This document shows positions 1 through 8,370 of a stretch of 55,927 nucleotides of DNA, one piece after another. The notes below the pieces were generated by a model. It saw only the letters and a program-made list of their open reading frames with translations. It made no database searches and was not told the DNA's origin. Within the stretch, counting starts at the first letter, position 1. Every line of letters starts with the position of its first letter. Both the position numbers and the translations under genes were made by a program. Origin of the DNA: an uncultured bacterium (lineage in GTDB: Bacteria > Dictyoglomota > Dictyoglomia > Dictyoglomales > Dictyoglomaceae); the NCBI GenBank assembly GCA_938034905.1, contig CALHLF010000041.1, positions 1 to 55,927 of the forward strand. Direction: 5' to 3'.

Positions 1-129
1 CATGGCAACTTCTAAGGTTTTTTCTAATCCATATTTTGTGCTTCTATTTGAATAATTAAAAGAAATTTCCCTCTCTAAAATTTCTTTTAAACCCTTAAGG
101 ATTTTTATAGATTTTGTTTCAGAAATCAT
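1..129 (-). CDS. recG: Start of a gene, probably ATP-dependent DNA helicase RecG (partial, 5' end)
   Basis: An open frame begins with ATG at 129 and runs off the window edge after 43 codons. Its ATG overlaps the stop codon of fakA (ATGA), which indicates translational coupling. The visible part is a charged helical stretch (LKGLKEILEREISFNYSNR) resembling the N-terminal extension of some RecG proteins, but no helicase motif is inside the window. The RecG call rests mostly on the common asp23-fakA-recG gene order in bacteria, so it is an inference. Any other downstream partner of fakA is possible. Confidence 0.45.
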   Translation of the reverse strand, partial: MISETKSIKILKGLKEILEREISFNYSNRSTKYGLEKTLEVAM

Positions 130-1775
130 TCTAAGCCTAAATAATAATAATAATAAGGTTGTCCCCCATAGATTAATTCTATAGAAAGGGATGGATATTT
201 TTGAGAGACCAAATTACACAATTTTTGAGCTTCTTCTTTACTTATATCTTGTCCATAATAAATTGTTAGAATTTCCTCTTTCTCCTTAAAAAGTCTTTCT
301 AGTAAATTTAATACTACTTCATTAATATCTTTACCTACATAAGCAATTTCATCATTAATTAATCCTAAAATATCTCCTTCAAAAATCTCAAACCCATTTA
401 TAGATGTATTTCTTATTGCCTTTGTTATTTCCCCAATTTTTATTTTCTCCTTTCCCTTCTCAAATTTTTCCTTCATTTGTTCCCAGGAATCCTTTGGATT
501 AAACTCAACCAATGCTCTAATACCTTCCAAAACATGCCTTGTAGGAATTATTATTACTTTATCTTTATAAAGCTTTTCCACTTGTTGTGCTGCTAAAATA
601 ACATTTTTATTATTTGGAAAAAGAAAAACTTTTTCTGCATTTATTTTTTCTACAGCATTTTTTATATCTTCCACACTGGGATTTAAAGTTTGTCCCCCAT
701 TTATTACAAAATCTACTGAAAAACTATTAAAGATTTGATTCAATCCTTCTCCCCAAGATACCACTACAAAACCTACACTCTTTTTGGGAGATAGGTTTTC
801 AACAGATGATTCCATTTCTTTTCTTAATCTTTCTTCGTGCTGTTCTGTCATATTATCTATCTTTATTTGAGATAGACTTCCTAGTTCTAAAGCCCTATCT
901 AAAATCTTACCAGGATTATTAGTATGAATATGAACCTTTAACATTCCTGTTGCTTCTGCAGTAACAATACTATCTCCCTGAGAATAAAGCCAATTTTTAA
1001 ATTCTGAGAAATCTGTAGTTTCTTGAGAAACTATGATAAACTCAGTACAATATTGATAAGTAATTATATGCTTCTCTATTACTTCCAATTCAGGTCTATC
1101 CCTCAGAATGCTTACCTCTTCTTTAACTTCTATTTTCTTTCCTAAAAGGCCATTTAAGAATCCTTCCCAGAAATAGACTAAACCTTGCCCACCAGCATCA
1201 ACAACCTGAGCTTCTTTAAGTATAGGTAGAAGATTGGGAGTGTTAGCTAATGCCTCTTTTGCCTTATCAAGCATTCTTTTGGTTATAACTAATATATCCT
1301 TTGACTCCTTTAAAGATCGAGTTGCCTCCCTTACTCCTTCCCTGAGAACAGTGAGAATGGTTCCCTCTGTAGGTTTTAAAACTGCTCTATATGCAACTCT
1401 CGTTGCTTCTTGCCATGCCTTTACCCAAATTTCTGCATCAATTTTATTTTTATCCTTTATATATTCCGCAAAACCTCTAATAATTTGAGAGAGAATCACT
1501 CCTGAGTTTCCCCTTGCCCCCATAAGAGAACCTTTTATTGATGCTTCAGCTATATTTTTTATACTTTTATCCCTTTGTTTTTTTATCTCTGCTAAAGTGG
1601 ATTGCAATGTATATAACATATTTGTTCCTGTATCGCCATCGGGAACAGGGAATACATTCAAAAGATCAATTTCTTCTTTATGAATTTTCAATTGATATAA
1701 TGCATGTTCAAAAAGATTTTCTAGTACTTCTCCATTTAACTCTTGAATCTTTTGCAAAACTAAACTTCCTCCCAA
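126..1775 (-). CDS. fakA: Fatty acid kinase catalytic subunit, DAK/YloV family (FakA-like)
   Basis: 549 residues, the usual length for FakA/YloV. An N-terminal DAK2 (DhaL-like) ATP-binding domain is marked by PVPDGDTGTNM at about 43-53 (the Asp residues bind Mg-ATP) and ARGNSG at about 87-92. A middle region and a C-terminal DegV-like domain follow. The family phosphorylates fatty acids held by a FakB (DegV) carrier, feeding phospholipid synthesis; no fakB is in the window. It overlaps asp23 upstream by 16 bases and the next gene downstream by 4, so all three are probably one transcript. The ATG at 1775 is the only sensible start. Confidence 0.9.
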   Translation of the reverse strand: MGGSLVLQKIQELNGEVLENLFEHALYQLKIHKEEIDLLNVFPVPDGDTGTNMLYTLQSTLAEIKKQRDKSIKNIAEASIKGSLMGARGNSGVILSQIIRGFAEYIKDKNKIDAEIWVKAWQEATRVAYRAVLKPTEGTILTVLREGVREATRSLKESKDILVITKRMLDKAKEALANTPNLLPILKEAQVVDAGGQGLVYFWEGFLNGLLGKKIEVKEEVSILRDRPELEVIEKHIITYQYCTEFIIVSQETTDFSEFKNWLYSQGDSIVTAEATGMLKVHIHTNNPGKILDRALELGSLSQIKIDNMTEQHEERLRKEMESSVENLSPKKSVGFVVVSWGEGLNQIFNSFSVDFVINGGQTLNPSVEDIKNAVEKINAEKVFLFPNNKNVILAAQQVEKLYKDKVIIIPTRHVLEGIRALVEFNPKDSWEQMKEKFEKGKEKIKIGEITKAIRNTSINGFEIFEGDILGLINDEIAYVGKDINEVVLNLLERLFKEKEEILTIYYGQDISKEEAQKLCNLVSQKYPSLSIELIYGGQPYYYYYLGLE

Positions 1776-2188
1776 TTAAAGGATTCCTTTTTTTCTTCCA
1801 TTAAGCGAATTCCCCAAATATTTACATTTATCTCTTTCACTGTAAGTCCTGTGATTTTTTCTAAATTCCACTTCACTCGTTCCATGACATTATGAGCAAC
1901 TTCAGGAATTCTCACACCATAAGCAACAATAATGTAAAGTTCTATTGTTAATCCATTTTCATCAAGACGCACTTGAACTCCCTTTCCCAACTCTTCTCTA
2001 TGAAGAAGTTCTGAAATACCATCAGCGATACTTCTTGCTGCCATTCCAATAACCCCATAACTTTGAAGAGCAGATAGACTTGCTAAGGTTGCGATAGCAT
2101 TCTCAGAAATTTCTACCCAACCAATACCTGTAAAGTATCTCTGATGGGATTTCTCTTGTTTAAATATAAAGTCTCGGATCCAACGCAT
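1760..2188 (-). CDS. Asp23/Gls24 family envelope stress protein (DUF322, YloU-like)
   Basis: 142 residues, typical for Asp23/YloU proteins, with the conserved ISENAIATLASLSA segment and a C-terminal GLTVKEINVNIWGI strand. Family members are small cytoplasmic or membrane-associated proteins linked to envelope homeostasis; their biochemical role is unsettled. The gene sits directly before fakA, the order seen in many Firmicutes (yloU-yloV). The ATG start lies 29 bases inside oppC. A purine-rich stretch (GGGGATGG) lies about 8 bases before it, so the overlap may be genuine; no later ATG precedes the conserved domain. Confidence 0.8.
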   Translation of the reverse strand: MRWIRDFIFKQEKSHQRYFTGIGWVEISENAIATLASLSALQSYGVIGMAARSIADGISELLHREELGKGVQVRLDENGLTIELYIIVAYGVRIPEVAHNVMERVKWNLEKITGLTVKEINVNIWGIRLMEEKKESFNWEEV

Positions 2189-3041
2189 CCCTTAATCCAT
2201 CCCCTAACAGGTTAAACCCAAATACTACAATCATGATCACAATACCTGGAAAAACAGGATACCACCAAGCACTTCTCATATATGCTAAACCAGCTTGAAC
2301 CATAGAACCCCAACTGGGAGTTGGTGCTTGAACTCCTAATCCTAAAAAGCTTAAACCTGCTTCTAACATTATCATTCCGCCCATTCCAAGAGTAGCTTCA
2401 ATAATTATTGGAGAAAGGGCATTGGGTAAAATGTGCTTAAATAGAATTCTCAAAGTTCCTGCCCCCACTGCCCGAGCACTTGCAACAAAATCTCTCTCCC
2501 TCAAACTCAATACCTGTCCTCTAACAATACGAGAAACTCCTGCCCATCCAATAAGGGCAACTGCAAGATATAAATTTTGAATTCCTGGCCCAAAAACTGC
2601 AACTACTGCAATTACAAACAAAAGAAAAGGAAAGGCAAAAAGTATTTCAACAATCCTCATAATTACGTCATCAACCCAACCCCCATAAAATCCAGCTAAA
2701 AGGCCAAGAACTGTTCCAAGGGAGATAGAAATAACTTGAGCAAAGAAACCAATTTGAAGAGAGACACGTGCTCCAAATATGATTCTACTTAAAATATCCC
2801 TCCCAAATTCATCCGTTCCCAATAGATGCTCCCTACTGGGAGGTAATAAATATTTTGAAAGATCAACTTTTAAAGGATCATAAGGGGCAATATAATTAGC
2901 AAATATTGCAATAAAAATAATTATAAGTACTATACTAAGTCCAACAAGAGCAAGCCTGTTTTTTACAAGTCTTTTCCATGCTATTTTCCATAAACTTCTT
3001 GGTTTTCTTATACTTTGTTGTAAAATAAGTTCATCGGCCAC
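2160..3041 (-). CDS. oppC: ABC transporter permease, OppC/DppC type
   Basis: 293 residues. It has the N-terminal OppC_N segment with one transmembrane helix (about 29-51), then the BPD_transp_1 core with about five more helices and the EAA-type loop (ASARAVGAGTLRILFKHILP), which contacts the ATPase. It forms a heterodimeric inner-membrane channel with OppB. The substrate cannot be read from sequence: in thermophiles the Opp family often imports oligosaccharides as well as peptides. The gene follows oppB by 12 bases. No OppD/OppF ATPase genes are in the cluster. Confidence 0.92.
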   Translation of the reverse strand: MADELILQQSIRKPRSLWKIAWKRLVKNRLALVGLSIVLIIIFIAIFANYIAPYDPLKVDLSKYLLPPSREHLLGTDEFGRDILSRIIFGARVSLQIGFFAQVISISLGTVLGLLAGFYGGWVDDVIMRIVEILFAFPFLLFVIAVVAVFGPGIQNLYLAVALIGWAGVSRIVRGQVLSLRERDFVASARAVGAGTLRILFKHILPNALSPIIIEATLGMGGMIMLEAGLSFLGLGVQAPTPSWGSMVQAGLAYMRSAWWYPVFPGIVIMIVVFGFNLLGDGLRDALDPRLYI

Positions 3042-3053
3042 AATCTATACCTC

Positions 3054-3983
3054 CTATTCATATCTAATCCTTGGATCAATAAGAGCATAAGAAAGATCAA
3101 CTACCAAATTTGCTATTATATAAATAAAGGCAATAAAAATAACAGTCCCCTGAATTACTGGTAAATCTCTATCAAGAATTCCTTGAACTGTTAATCTTCC
3201 TAATCCTGGCCATGCAAATATTGTCTCTGTAAGGACAGCTCCTGTTAGAAGATCACCAACAACCATTCCTGCATAAGTTGCAACAGGAATAAGGGCATTT
3301 CTTAAAGCATGCTTAAAAATAACTAATTTTTCTGGTACTCCTTTTGCTCTTGCAGTAATTATATATTCTTGTCTTATTACTTCTAACATTGAGGATCTCG
3401 AAAGACGAGCAAAATATGCTGCAGGTCTTGTTCCAAGAGCTATTGCAGGTAACACAACTGCCTTTAATCCATATTCTGATATATATCCCCCAAGGGGGAA
3501 CCATCCTAACTTAAAACCAAATATTAATAAAAGTATAATTCCTATCCAATAAACAGGAGCAGAAACACCAAGAAGTGCTATCACCATAGCAGAGTAATCA
3601 AAAATCGAATATTGCTTAACTGCAGAGATTATTCCCGCAGAAACGCCAATTCCTACTGCTATAATAAAGGAAAATAATGCCAAAACAGCTGTTGCCTTTA
3701 ATCTCTCCAATATAGATTCTAAAACTGGTATATTGGTTTTAAAAGATCTACCAAAATCAAGTCTAACTATCCTTCCTAAAAATTTTATATATTGAACATA
3801 CCAGGGTTGATCTAAACCCCAGGATTTTCTAATTTGAGCTAATACCTCTGGATCTGCCCTTTGTCCTGCAATTAACCGTGCAGGATCACCAGGAGCTATA
3901 TAGAATAAGGCAAAAGTGATTAAAGATACCCCTATAAACACAGGAATCATCTGTATCAATCTTCTTATAAAATATCTATACAA
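3054..3983 (-). CDS. oppB: ABC transporter permease, OppB/DppB type
   Basis: 309 residues. The start (MYRYFIRRLIQMIPVFIGVS) is typical of DppB/OppB: a short basic N-terminus, a first transmembrane helix, then a periplasmic segment with the GDPARLIAGQ motif. The EAA loop is TARAKGVPEKLVIFKHALRN. It pairs with OppC downstream. A strong ribosome binding site (GGAGGAG) precedes the ATG. The gene is separated from oppA by a stable hairpin (4019-4044) that probably lowers permease expression relative to the binding protein. Confidence 0.93.
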   Translation of the reverse strand: MYRYFIRRLIQMIPVFIGVSLITFALFYIAPGDPARLIAGQRADPEVLAQIRKSWGLDQPWYVQYIKFLGRIVRLDFGRSFKTNIPVLESILERLKATAVLALFSFIIAVGIGVSAGIISAVKQYSIFDYSAMVIALLGVSAPVYWIGIILLLIFGFKLGWFPLGGYISEYGLKAVVLPAIALGTRPAAYFARLSRSSMLEVIRQEYIITARAKGVPEKLVIFKHALRNALIPVATYAGMVVGDLLTGAVLTETIFAWPGLGRLTVQGILDRDLPVIQGTVIFIAFIYIIANLVVDLSYALIDPRIRYE

Positions 3984-4018
3984 CTTAACTTATCTCCTCC
4001 TTCTTACTAAAAAATTAT

Positions 4019-4044
4019 GGAGACAAGGCTTAAGCCTTGCCTCC
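4019..4044 (-). terminator. Stable hairpin between oppA and oppB (attenuator or RNA-stabilising element)
   Basis: On the minus strand GGAGGCAAGGCTT pairs with AAGCCTTGTCTCC, an uninterrupted 13-bp self-complementary stem if one G-U pair is allowed, followed by a T-rich stretch (TTTTTT after TAA). It sits just after the oppA stop and before the oppB ribosome binding site. Such hairpins after binding-protein genes commonly cause partial termination or protect the upstream mRNA. Which applies here is inference. Confidence 0.75.
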
Positions 4045-4053
4045 ATTAATAAT

Positions 4054-5616
4054 TTATTTTGATAGCCAAACCACTCTATATCTTACACCAGAAAGTCCTG
4101 TTAGTGGATCTACATACAATCCATGTACCCAAGGCTGATGTATAGGCTGAGATACATAATAGAATATTGGGACTATAGGTGCGTCTTCTAAGATTAATTT
4201 CTCTGCTTCATTATAATATTTTACTCTTAAATTCCAGTTTGATACTTTTCTTGCCTTATTTGTTAACTCATCAACCCTTGCATTCTTATAGAAAGAATGA
4301 TTTCCTGCCTCACCAAAATTACCAGAATTAAATAGTACCCATAAGAAGTTATCTGGATCGATATAATCTGCGACCCATCCTAATCTGAATATAGGAAGTT
4401 CACCTTTATCTAGTAGATCAAGATATACTGCCCAATCATAGTTTTGGAGTTTTGTCTTTATCCCAATCTCTGCTAAATTAGCCTGAATTGCTTCCATTAT
4501 TCTTTGATGAGCTCTACTTGTGTTATAAAATATTGTCAACTCTGGAAGCCCTTTTCCACCAGGATAGCCTGCCTTTTCAAGGAGTTTTTTCGCCTCTTCT
4601 AAATTATAACTTAGATTTTCTTTTGCCCAATTATATATACCCTTGCTAAATCCGGGCATATTTGGTGGAAGAATCGTATATGCAACTTCAGCTCTATTCC
4701 TTCTAATAACTCTTACTATTTCTTCTTTATTGATAGCTCTTGTAATTGCCCATCTAAGATACTTGTTATCTAATGGCTTCTTCTGAACATTAAATCCTAA
4801 ATAATAAATTCCAAGAATAGGCTTACTAATAATATATGGTTTATACTTTGGATCATTACTAACTCTATCCCATTCGGTATCAGGAATACCAGTTATATCT
4901 AATAATCCTTTTTCAAAATTCAGAAAATCTACTTGCTCGTCAGGAATAATTGCCCATTCAATGGCATCGGTATATGGTCTTCCTCTAAAATACTTAAGAT
5001 TTGCTTTTACCCTTACCTTTACATCATGTTTCCATTCTTCAAATATATATGCACCAGTCCCTACAGGATTTGTAGCAAAATCCTTTCCTAATTTTTCCAC
5101 AACCTCCTTGGGAACAACCCAAAAACAGGAATAAGTTAAAGTAGATAAGAATGGGGCAAAAGGTTCCTTTAAAGTAATTTCTAATATATATTTACTTTTT
5201 GCCTTTATATCTTTGATGGGATCAGCAAAATTTGCCCGAGGAGAAGCTGTCTTTGGATCCATAACTCTTTTTATAGAATATACAAAATCCTCTGCTGTAA
5301 CCTTTCTTCCATTATGGAAATACACATCATCCCTTAAATAGAAGGTATAAGTAAGACCGTCTTTAGAAATACTCCAACTTTTTGCAATTACTGGAACAAC
5401 TTTTCCCTCTGGATTGTACTCTACTAAACCATCAAAGATCTGTCTTGCAACCTCATCAGAAGCAGTATCAGTAATCATTGCAGGATCTAAGGTTGGTGGA
5501 TCATTTATTAAGCTTCTTCTTAAAACTCCTCCATATCTAGGAGTTTGAGCTAAAGAAGCTCCCGATAGTAAAGTGATTAGTAAAATTAATAAAAGAATAG
5601 TCGTAAAACGCCTCAT
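4054..5616 (-). CDS. oppA: Extracellular solute-binding protein, family 5 (OppA/DppA type)
   Basis: 520 residues. An N-terminal signal peptide (MRRFTTILLLILLITLLSG) ends in ASLA-Q, a type I cleavage site. There is no lipobox cysteine, so the mature protein should be soluble in the periplasm rather than a lipoprotein. Family SBP_bac_5 features follow: GGVLRRSL, DPPTLDPAMITDT near the mature N-terminus and the DDVYFHNGRKVTAEDFVYS segment. It delivers peptides, or in this kind of organism possibly oligosaccharides, to OppBC. An AAAGGAGG ribosome binding site precedes the ATG. Confidence 0.93.
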   Translation of the reverse strand: MRRFTTILLLILLITLLSGASLAQTPRYGGVLRRSLINDPPTLDPAMITDTASDEVARQIFDGLVEYNPEGKVVPVIAKSWSISKDGLTYTFYLRDDVYFHNGRKVTAEDFVYSIKRVMDPKTASPRANFADPIKDIKAKSKYILEITLKEPFAPFLSTLTYSCFWVVPKEVVEKLGKDFATNPVGTGAYIFEEWKHDVKVRVKANLKYFRGRPYTDAIEWAIIPDEQVDFLNFEKGLLDITGIPDTEWDRVSNDPKYKPYIISKPILGIYYLGFNVQKKPLDNKYLRWAITRAINKEEIVRVIRRNRAEVAYTILPPNMPGFSKGIYNWAKENLSYNLEEAKKLLEKAGYPGGKGLPELTIFYNTSRAHQRIMEAIQANLAEIGIKTKLQNYDWAVYLDLLDKGELPIFRLGWVADYIDPDNFLWVLFNSGNFGEAGNHSFYKNARVDELTNKARKVSNWNLRVKYYNEAEKLILEDAPIVPIFYYVSQPIHQPWVHGLYVDPLTGLSGVRYRVVWLSK

Positions 5617-5629
5617 AGCTTGACCTCCT

Positions 5630-5661
5630 TTTAAGTTTTAATTTGGAGAGATAAACTTAAA
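5630..5661. repeat. Inverted repeat in the secG-oppA gap
   Basis: TTTAAGTTT (5630-5638) and AAACTTAAA (5653-5661) are perfect 9-bp arms around a 14-base spacer. In the minus-strand transcript the 3' arm directly abuts the oppA ribosome binding site. It has no U-run and looks more like an RNA hairpin or operator than a terminator. It is AT-rich and may be chance. Confidence 0.4.
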
Positions 5662-5673
5662 TTTCACCTCACA

Positions 5674-5892
5674 TCAGACTAAAAATAATAATGTAGAGGT
5701 TAATATAAAAAGTATTGCTAAAATAATTGTGATCTGCTTTAAAGTTTTTTCCATTCTTCTTTTTGCTTTATAAAATATTGATTGACCACCACCAATAAAA
5801 CCCAAACCCTCTCCCACTTCGGATTGAAAGAGTATTACCGCAATTAATCCCACAGAGATTAAAAAATGAAAAATTAAAAGAACTATATACAT
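5674..5892 (-). CDS. secG: Preprotein translocase subunit SecG
   Basis: 72 residues with two hydrophobic helices (about 1-22 and 50-71) joined by a glycine-rich loop (EGLGFIGGGQSIFYKAKRR), the hallmark of SecG. It is the accessory subunit of the SecYEG channel in the inner membrane. It lies between tpiA and oppA. The pgk-tpiA-secG neighbourhood is widespread in bacteria, and it probably belongs to the pgk transcript. Confidence 0.93.
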   Translation of the reverse strand: MYIVLLIFHFLISVGLIAVILFQSEVGEGLGFIGGGQSIFYKAKRRMEKTLKQITIILAILFILTSTLLFLV

Positions 5893-5926
5893 AATCTTCT
5901 CTCCTTTATTAAATTTTTTCTTCTAA

Positions 5927-6676
5927 TTAAATTCTGACTATTTCCCAGAAAGTTTGAGGATTTAAACTTGCACCTCCTACCAATGCACCATCTATTTCAG
6001 GTTGGGATAAAAATTCAGAAATATTCTTAGGATTTACACTTCCTCCATATTGAATTCTAATCTCCTGAGCTACTACTCCTGAGTATTTTTTCTCAATTAT
6101 TTCTCTAATTAAAGAGGCAACTTCATTAGCATCCTCTCCCCTTGCAGAATGCCCTGTTCCAATAGCCCAGACTGGCTCATAGGCAATAACAAGTTTTTTA
6201 ACATTTTCTTTATCTAATCCTTCTAATGCTCCATTTATCTGTTTTATAATAATATCATTTGTCTTTCCTTTTTCTCTCTCTTCCCATTTTTCCCCAATAC
6301 AAAGAATAGGAATAAGACCATTATCAAAAGCAGATTTTAATTTTTTATTTACAATTTCATCATCCTCACCAAAATATTGTCTTCTTTCCGAATGCCCTAT
6401 AATTACATATTCACATCCTAAATCCCTTAACATAATAGGAGAAATCTCTCCAGTATAAGCTCCTTCCTTTTCCCAAAAAAGATTTTGGGCCCCTAATTTA
6501 TAAGGAGTATCTTTTATATATTCTCTTACCAAGAAAAGAGAAGTAAAAGGGGGACAAATAACTACTTCTTTTTCAGTATAATTATTTGACAAGGATAAAA
6601 ATTCCCTTAAAAAATTTTCAGCATCCTTTATAGTTTTATACATTTTCCAATTTGCAGCAATAATTTTTTTTCTCAA
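5927..6676 (-). CDS. tpiA: Triosephosphate isomerase
   Basis: 249 residues, the normal length. Catalytic residues are visible: Asn/Lys in AANWKMY near residues 8-14, His in IIGHSERR (about 95), and the catalytic Glu in AYEPVWAIGTG (about 165-170, which also holds loop 6). The phosphate-binding GG comes from GALVGGASL. It interconverts dihydroxyacetone phosphate and glyceraldehyde 3-phosphate in glycolysis. It lies 13 bases after the Roadblock gene in the pgk operon. Confidence 0.97.
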   Translation of the reverse strand: MRKKIIAANWKMYKTIKDAENFLREFLSLSNNYTEKEVVICPPFTSLFLVREYIKDTPYKLGAQNLFWEKEGAYTGEISPIMLRDLGCEYVIIGHSERRQYFGEDDEIVNKKLKSAFDNGLIPILCIGEKWEEREKGKTNDIIIKQINGALEGLDKENVKKLVIAYEPVWAIGTGHSARGEDANEVASLIREIIEKKYSGVVAQEIRIQYGGSVNPKNISEFLSQPEIDGALVGGASLNPQTFWEIVRI

Positions 6677-6689
6677 TTTCTCTTCCTCC

Positions 6690-7046
6690 TTATAATATTC
6701 TCATTAATTTATATACTCCCTTTTTCAAACTATTCCTTATTCTTCCCAAATTTGCTCCTGGAGTTGATACTGCAACTAATACAGCAGGTTTTCCTTCCAA
6801 AGGCATTAGGAAAATTGCTCCCTCATCATAAATAATAAGAATTTCTCTTGTATTACCCTTAACTAAAGTTTGTCCAATCATCGAAGCTACCTTCAACCCT
6901 CCAGAAGCTATACCTGCTACCTCTTCTGTATCTGTAGAGTCCTTAGCGATTCCTTCTATAGTTAATCCATCTTCACTCACTAAAACAGATACTTGAATCC
7001 CTTCTGTTTTGATAATCTCTTCTAAAACCTCTTTTATATCAGCCAA
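6690..7046 (-). CDS. Roadblock/LC7 domain protein
   Basis: 118 residues, a single Roadblock/LC7 (MglB-like) domain: VSVLVSEDGLTIEGIA, then a helix with AGIASGGLKVASMIGQTL, then LVAVSTPGANLGRIRNSLKKG. Family members dimerise and usually act with small Ras-like GTPases (MglA) or as scaffolds. No GTPase gene is nearby. It is inserted between pgk and tpiA with about 22- and 13-base gaps, so it is almost certainly co-expressed with glycolytic enzymes. What it does there is unknown. Confidence 0.85.
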   Translation of the reverse strand: MADIKEVLEEIIKTEGIQVSVLVSEDGLTIEGIAKDSTDTEEVAGIASGGLKVASMIGQTLVKGNTREILIIYDEGAIFLMPLEGKPAVLVAVSTPGANLGRIRNSLKKGVYKLMRIL

Positions 7047-7068
7047 AATTCCTCCCCCTAAAATTATA

Positions 7069-8262
7069 TTACTTTTTCTCTAACAGAACAGCTATGCCTG
7101 GTAAAATCTTTCCTTCTAAGAATTCTAAAGACGCTCCCCCACCTGTAGAGATATGGGTAAACTTATCTTCTAAACCCAATTTAGATATTGCAGAGGCAGT
7201 ATCTCCACCACCTACAATACTTACACAATTTTTATTATTAGCTATAGCTTTTGCTATTTCTTTTGTACCCTCTGAAAATTTATCTATTTCAAAGATACCC
7301 ATTGGTCCGTTCCATATTATCGTTTTTCCTTGAGCTATCTCTTTTACAAACTTCTCTATAGACTTAGGCCCAATATCTACTCCTATATCATCAATTTCAA
7401 ATTCCCCTTTACCTTTTATTTTTGTCTCTGCAGTCTCAGAAATTTCTTTAACAACCACAGCATCATCAGGTAGGAGAAGTTTTACTCCTTTTTCTTCTGC
7501 AGTTTTAATAAATTTTTTAGCTATTTCTATCTTATCTTCTTCTAATATTGATTTTCCTATCTCAAATCCCTGAGCTTTCCAAAAAGTAAACATCATTCCT
7601 CCACCAATAATTAAGGTATCAACCTTTTCTAAAAGATTTTCAATAACTCCAATTTTATCAGACACCTTCGCACCACCAAGGATACAAATAAAAGGTCGCT
7701 CAGGCTTTTCTAAGGCACTCCCCATAATTTCTATTTCTTTTTTAATTAGGAGACCTGCATAAGAAGGTAAATATTGAGCAACTCCTGCGGTAGAAGCATG
7801 AGCTCTATGAACTGTACCAAAGGCATCACTTACATAAATATCTCCAAGTCTTGCTAATTTTTTAGCAAATTCTGGATCATTAGCTTCCTCCTCTTTATGG
7901 AATCTTAGATTTTCAAGAAGTATTATCTCTCCTGGTTTCATGTTTTCTACTTCTCTTTCAACTTCTTCTCCGATACAATCATTTAATTTTTTAACTTTTT
8001 TCCCTAAAAGCTCGCTTAATCTTTTAGCGATAGGATCTAATCTTAAATCTTCTTGAATTCCCTTTGGTCTTCCCAGATGGGACATTAATATTACTTTTGC
8101 CTTTTTTTCTATTAAATATTGAATTGTCGGTAATGCTTCCCTTATTCTTTTATCATCAGTAATTACTCCATTTTTTATAGGAACATTAAAATCAACTCTT
8201 ACTAAAACCCTTTTATTCGCCAAATCTTCTTCCTTTAAATCTAAAATACTTAATTTTGCCAT
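7069..8262 (-). CDS. pgk: Phosphoglycerate kinase
   Basis: 397 residues, standard for PGK. N-domain substrate residues are in [11 protein letters not shown] (about 22-32), HLGRPKG (about 62-68) and [12 protein letters not shown]. The C-domain has the nucleotide site in [12 protein letters not shown] and GGGDTASAI. It makes ATP from 1,3-bisphosphoglycerate. It is the first gene of a long minus-strand operon with a clear promoter and an AAAGGAGG ribosome binding site just before the ATG. Confidence 0.98.
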   Translation of the reverse strand: MAKLSILDLKEEDLANKRVLVRVDFNVPIKNGVITDDKRIREALPTIQYLIEKKAKVILMSHLGRPKGIQEDLRLDPIAKRLSELLGKKVKKLNDCIGEEVEREVENMKPGEIILLENLRFHKEEEANDPEFAKKLARLGDIYVSDAFGTVHRAHASTAGVAQYLPSYAGLLIKKEIEIMGSALEKPERPFICILGGAKVSDKIGVIENLLEKVDTLIIGGGMMFTFWKAQGFEIGKSILEEDKIEIAKKFIKTAEEKGVKLLLPDDAVVVKEISETAETKIKGKGEFEIDDIGVDIGPKSIEKFVKEIAQGKTIIWNGPMGIFEIDKFSEGTKEIAKAIANNKNCVSIVGGGDTASAISKLGLEDKFTHISTGGGASLEFLEGKILPGIAVLLEKK

Positions 8263-8286
8263 TTTCTTTCCTCCTTTCTTCTAAAT

Positions 8287-8314
8287 ATTATAAAATTACA
8301 TAATTTTTTGTCAA
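8287..8314 (-). promoter_or_regulatory. Sigma70-type promoter of the pgk operon
   Basis: On the minus strand TTGACA (8309-8314) and TATAAT (8287-8292) are separated by 16 bases, both perfect consensus boxes. Transcription would start near 8280, giving a leader of about 18 bases before the pgk ATG at 8262. Confidence 0.88.
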
Positions 8315-8370
8315 ACCTAAAATAGAAACCATCTGAAAAATTATAATATTCTCAAAATATAGGTTTTAAG

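Noticed and set aside
1234-1488. Plus-strand open frame inside fakA, and many similar frames opposite known genes
   Set aside because: These are antisense shadows with no ribosome binding sites or recognisable domains.
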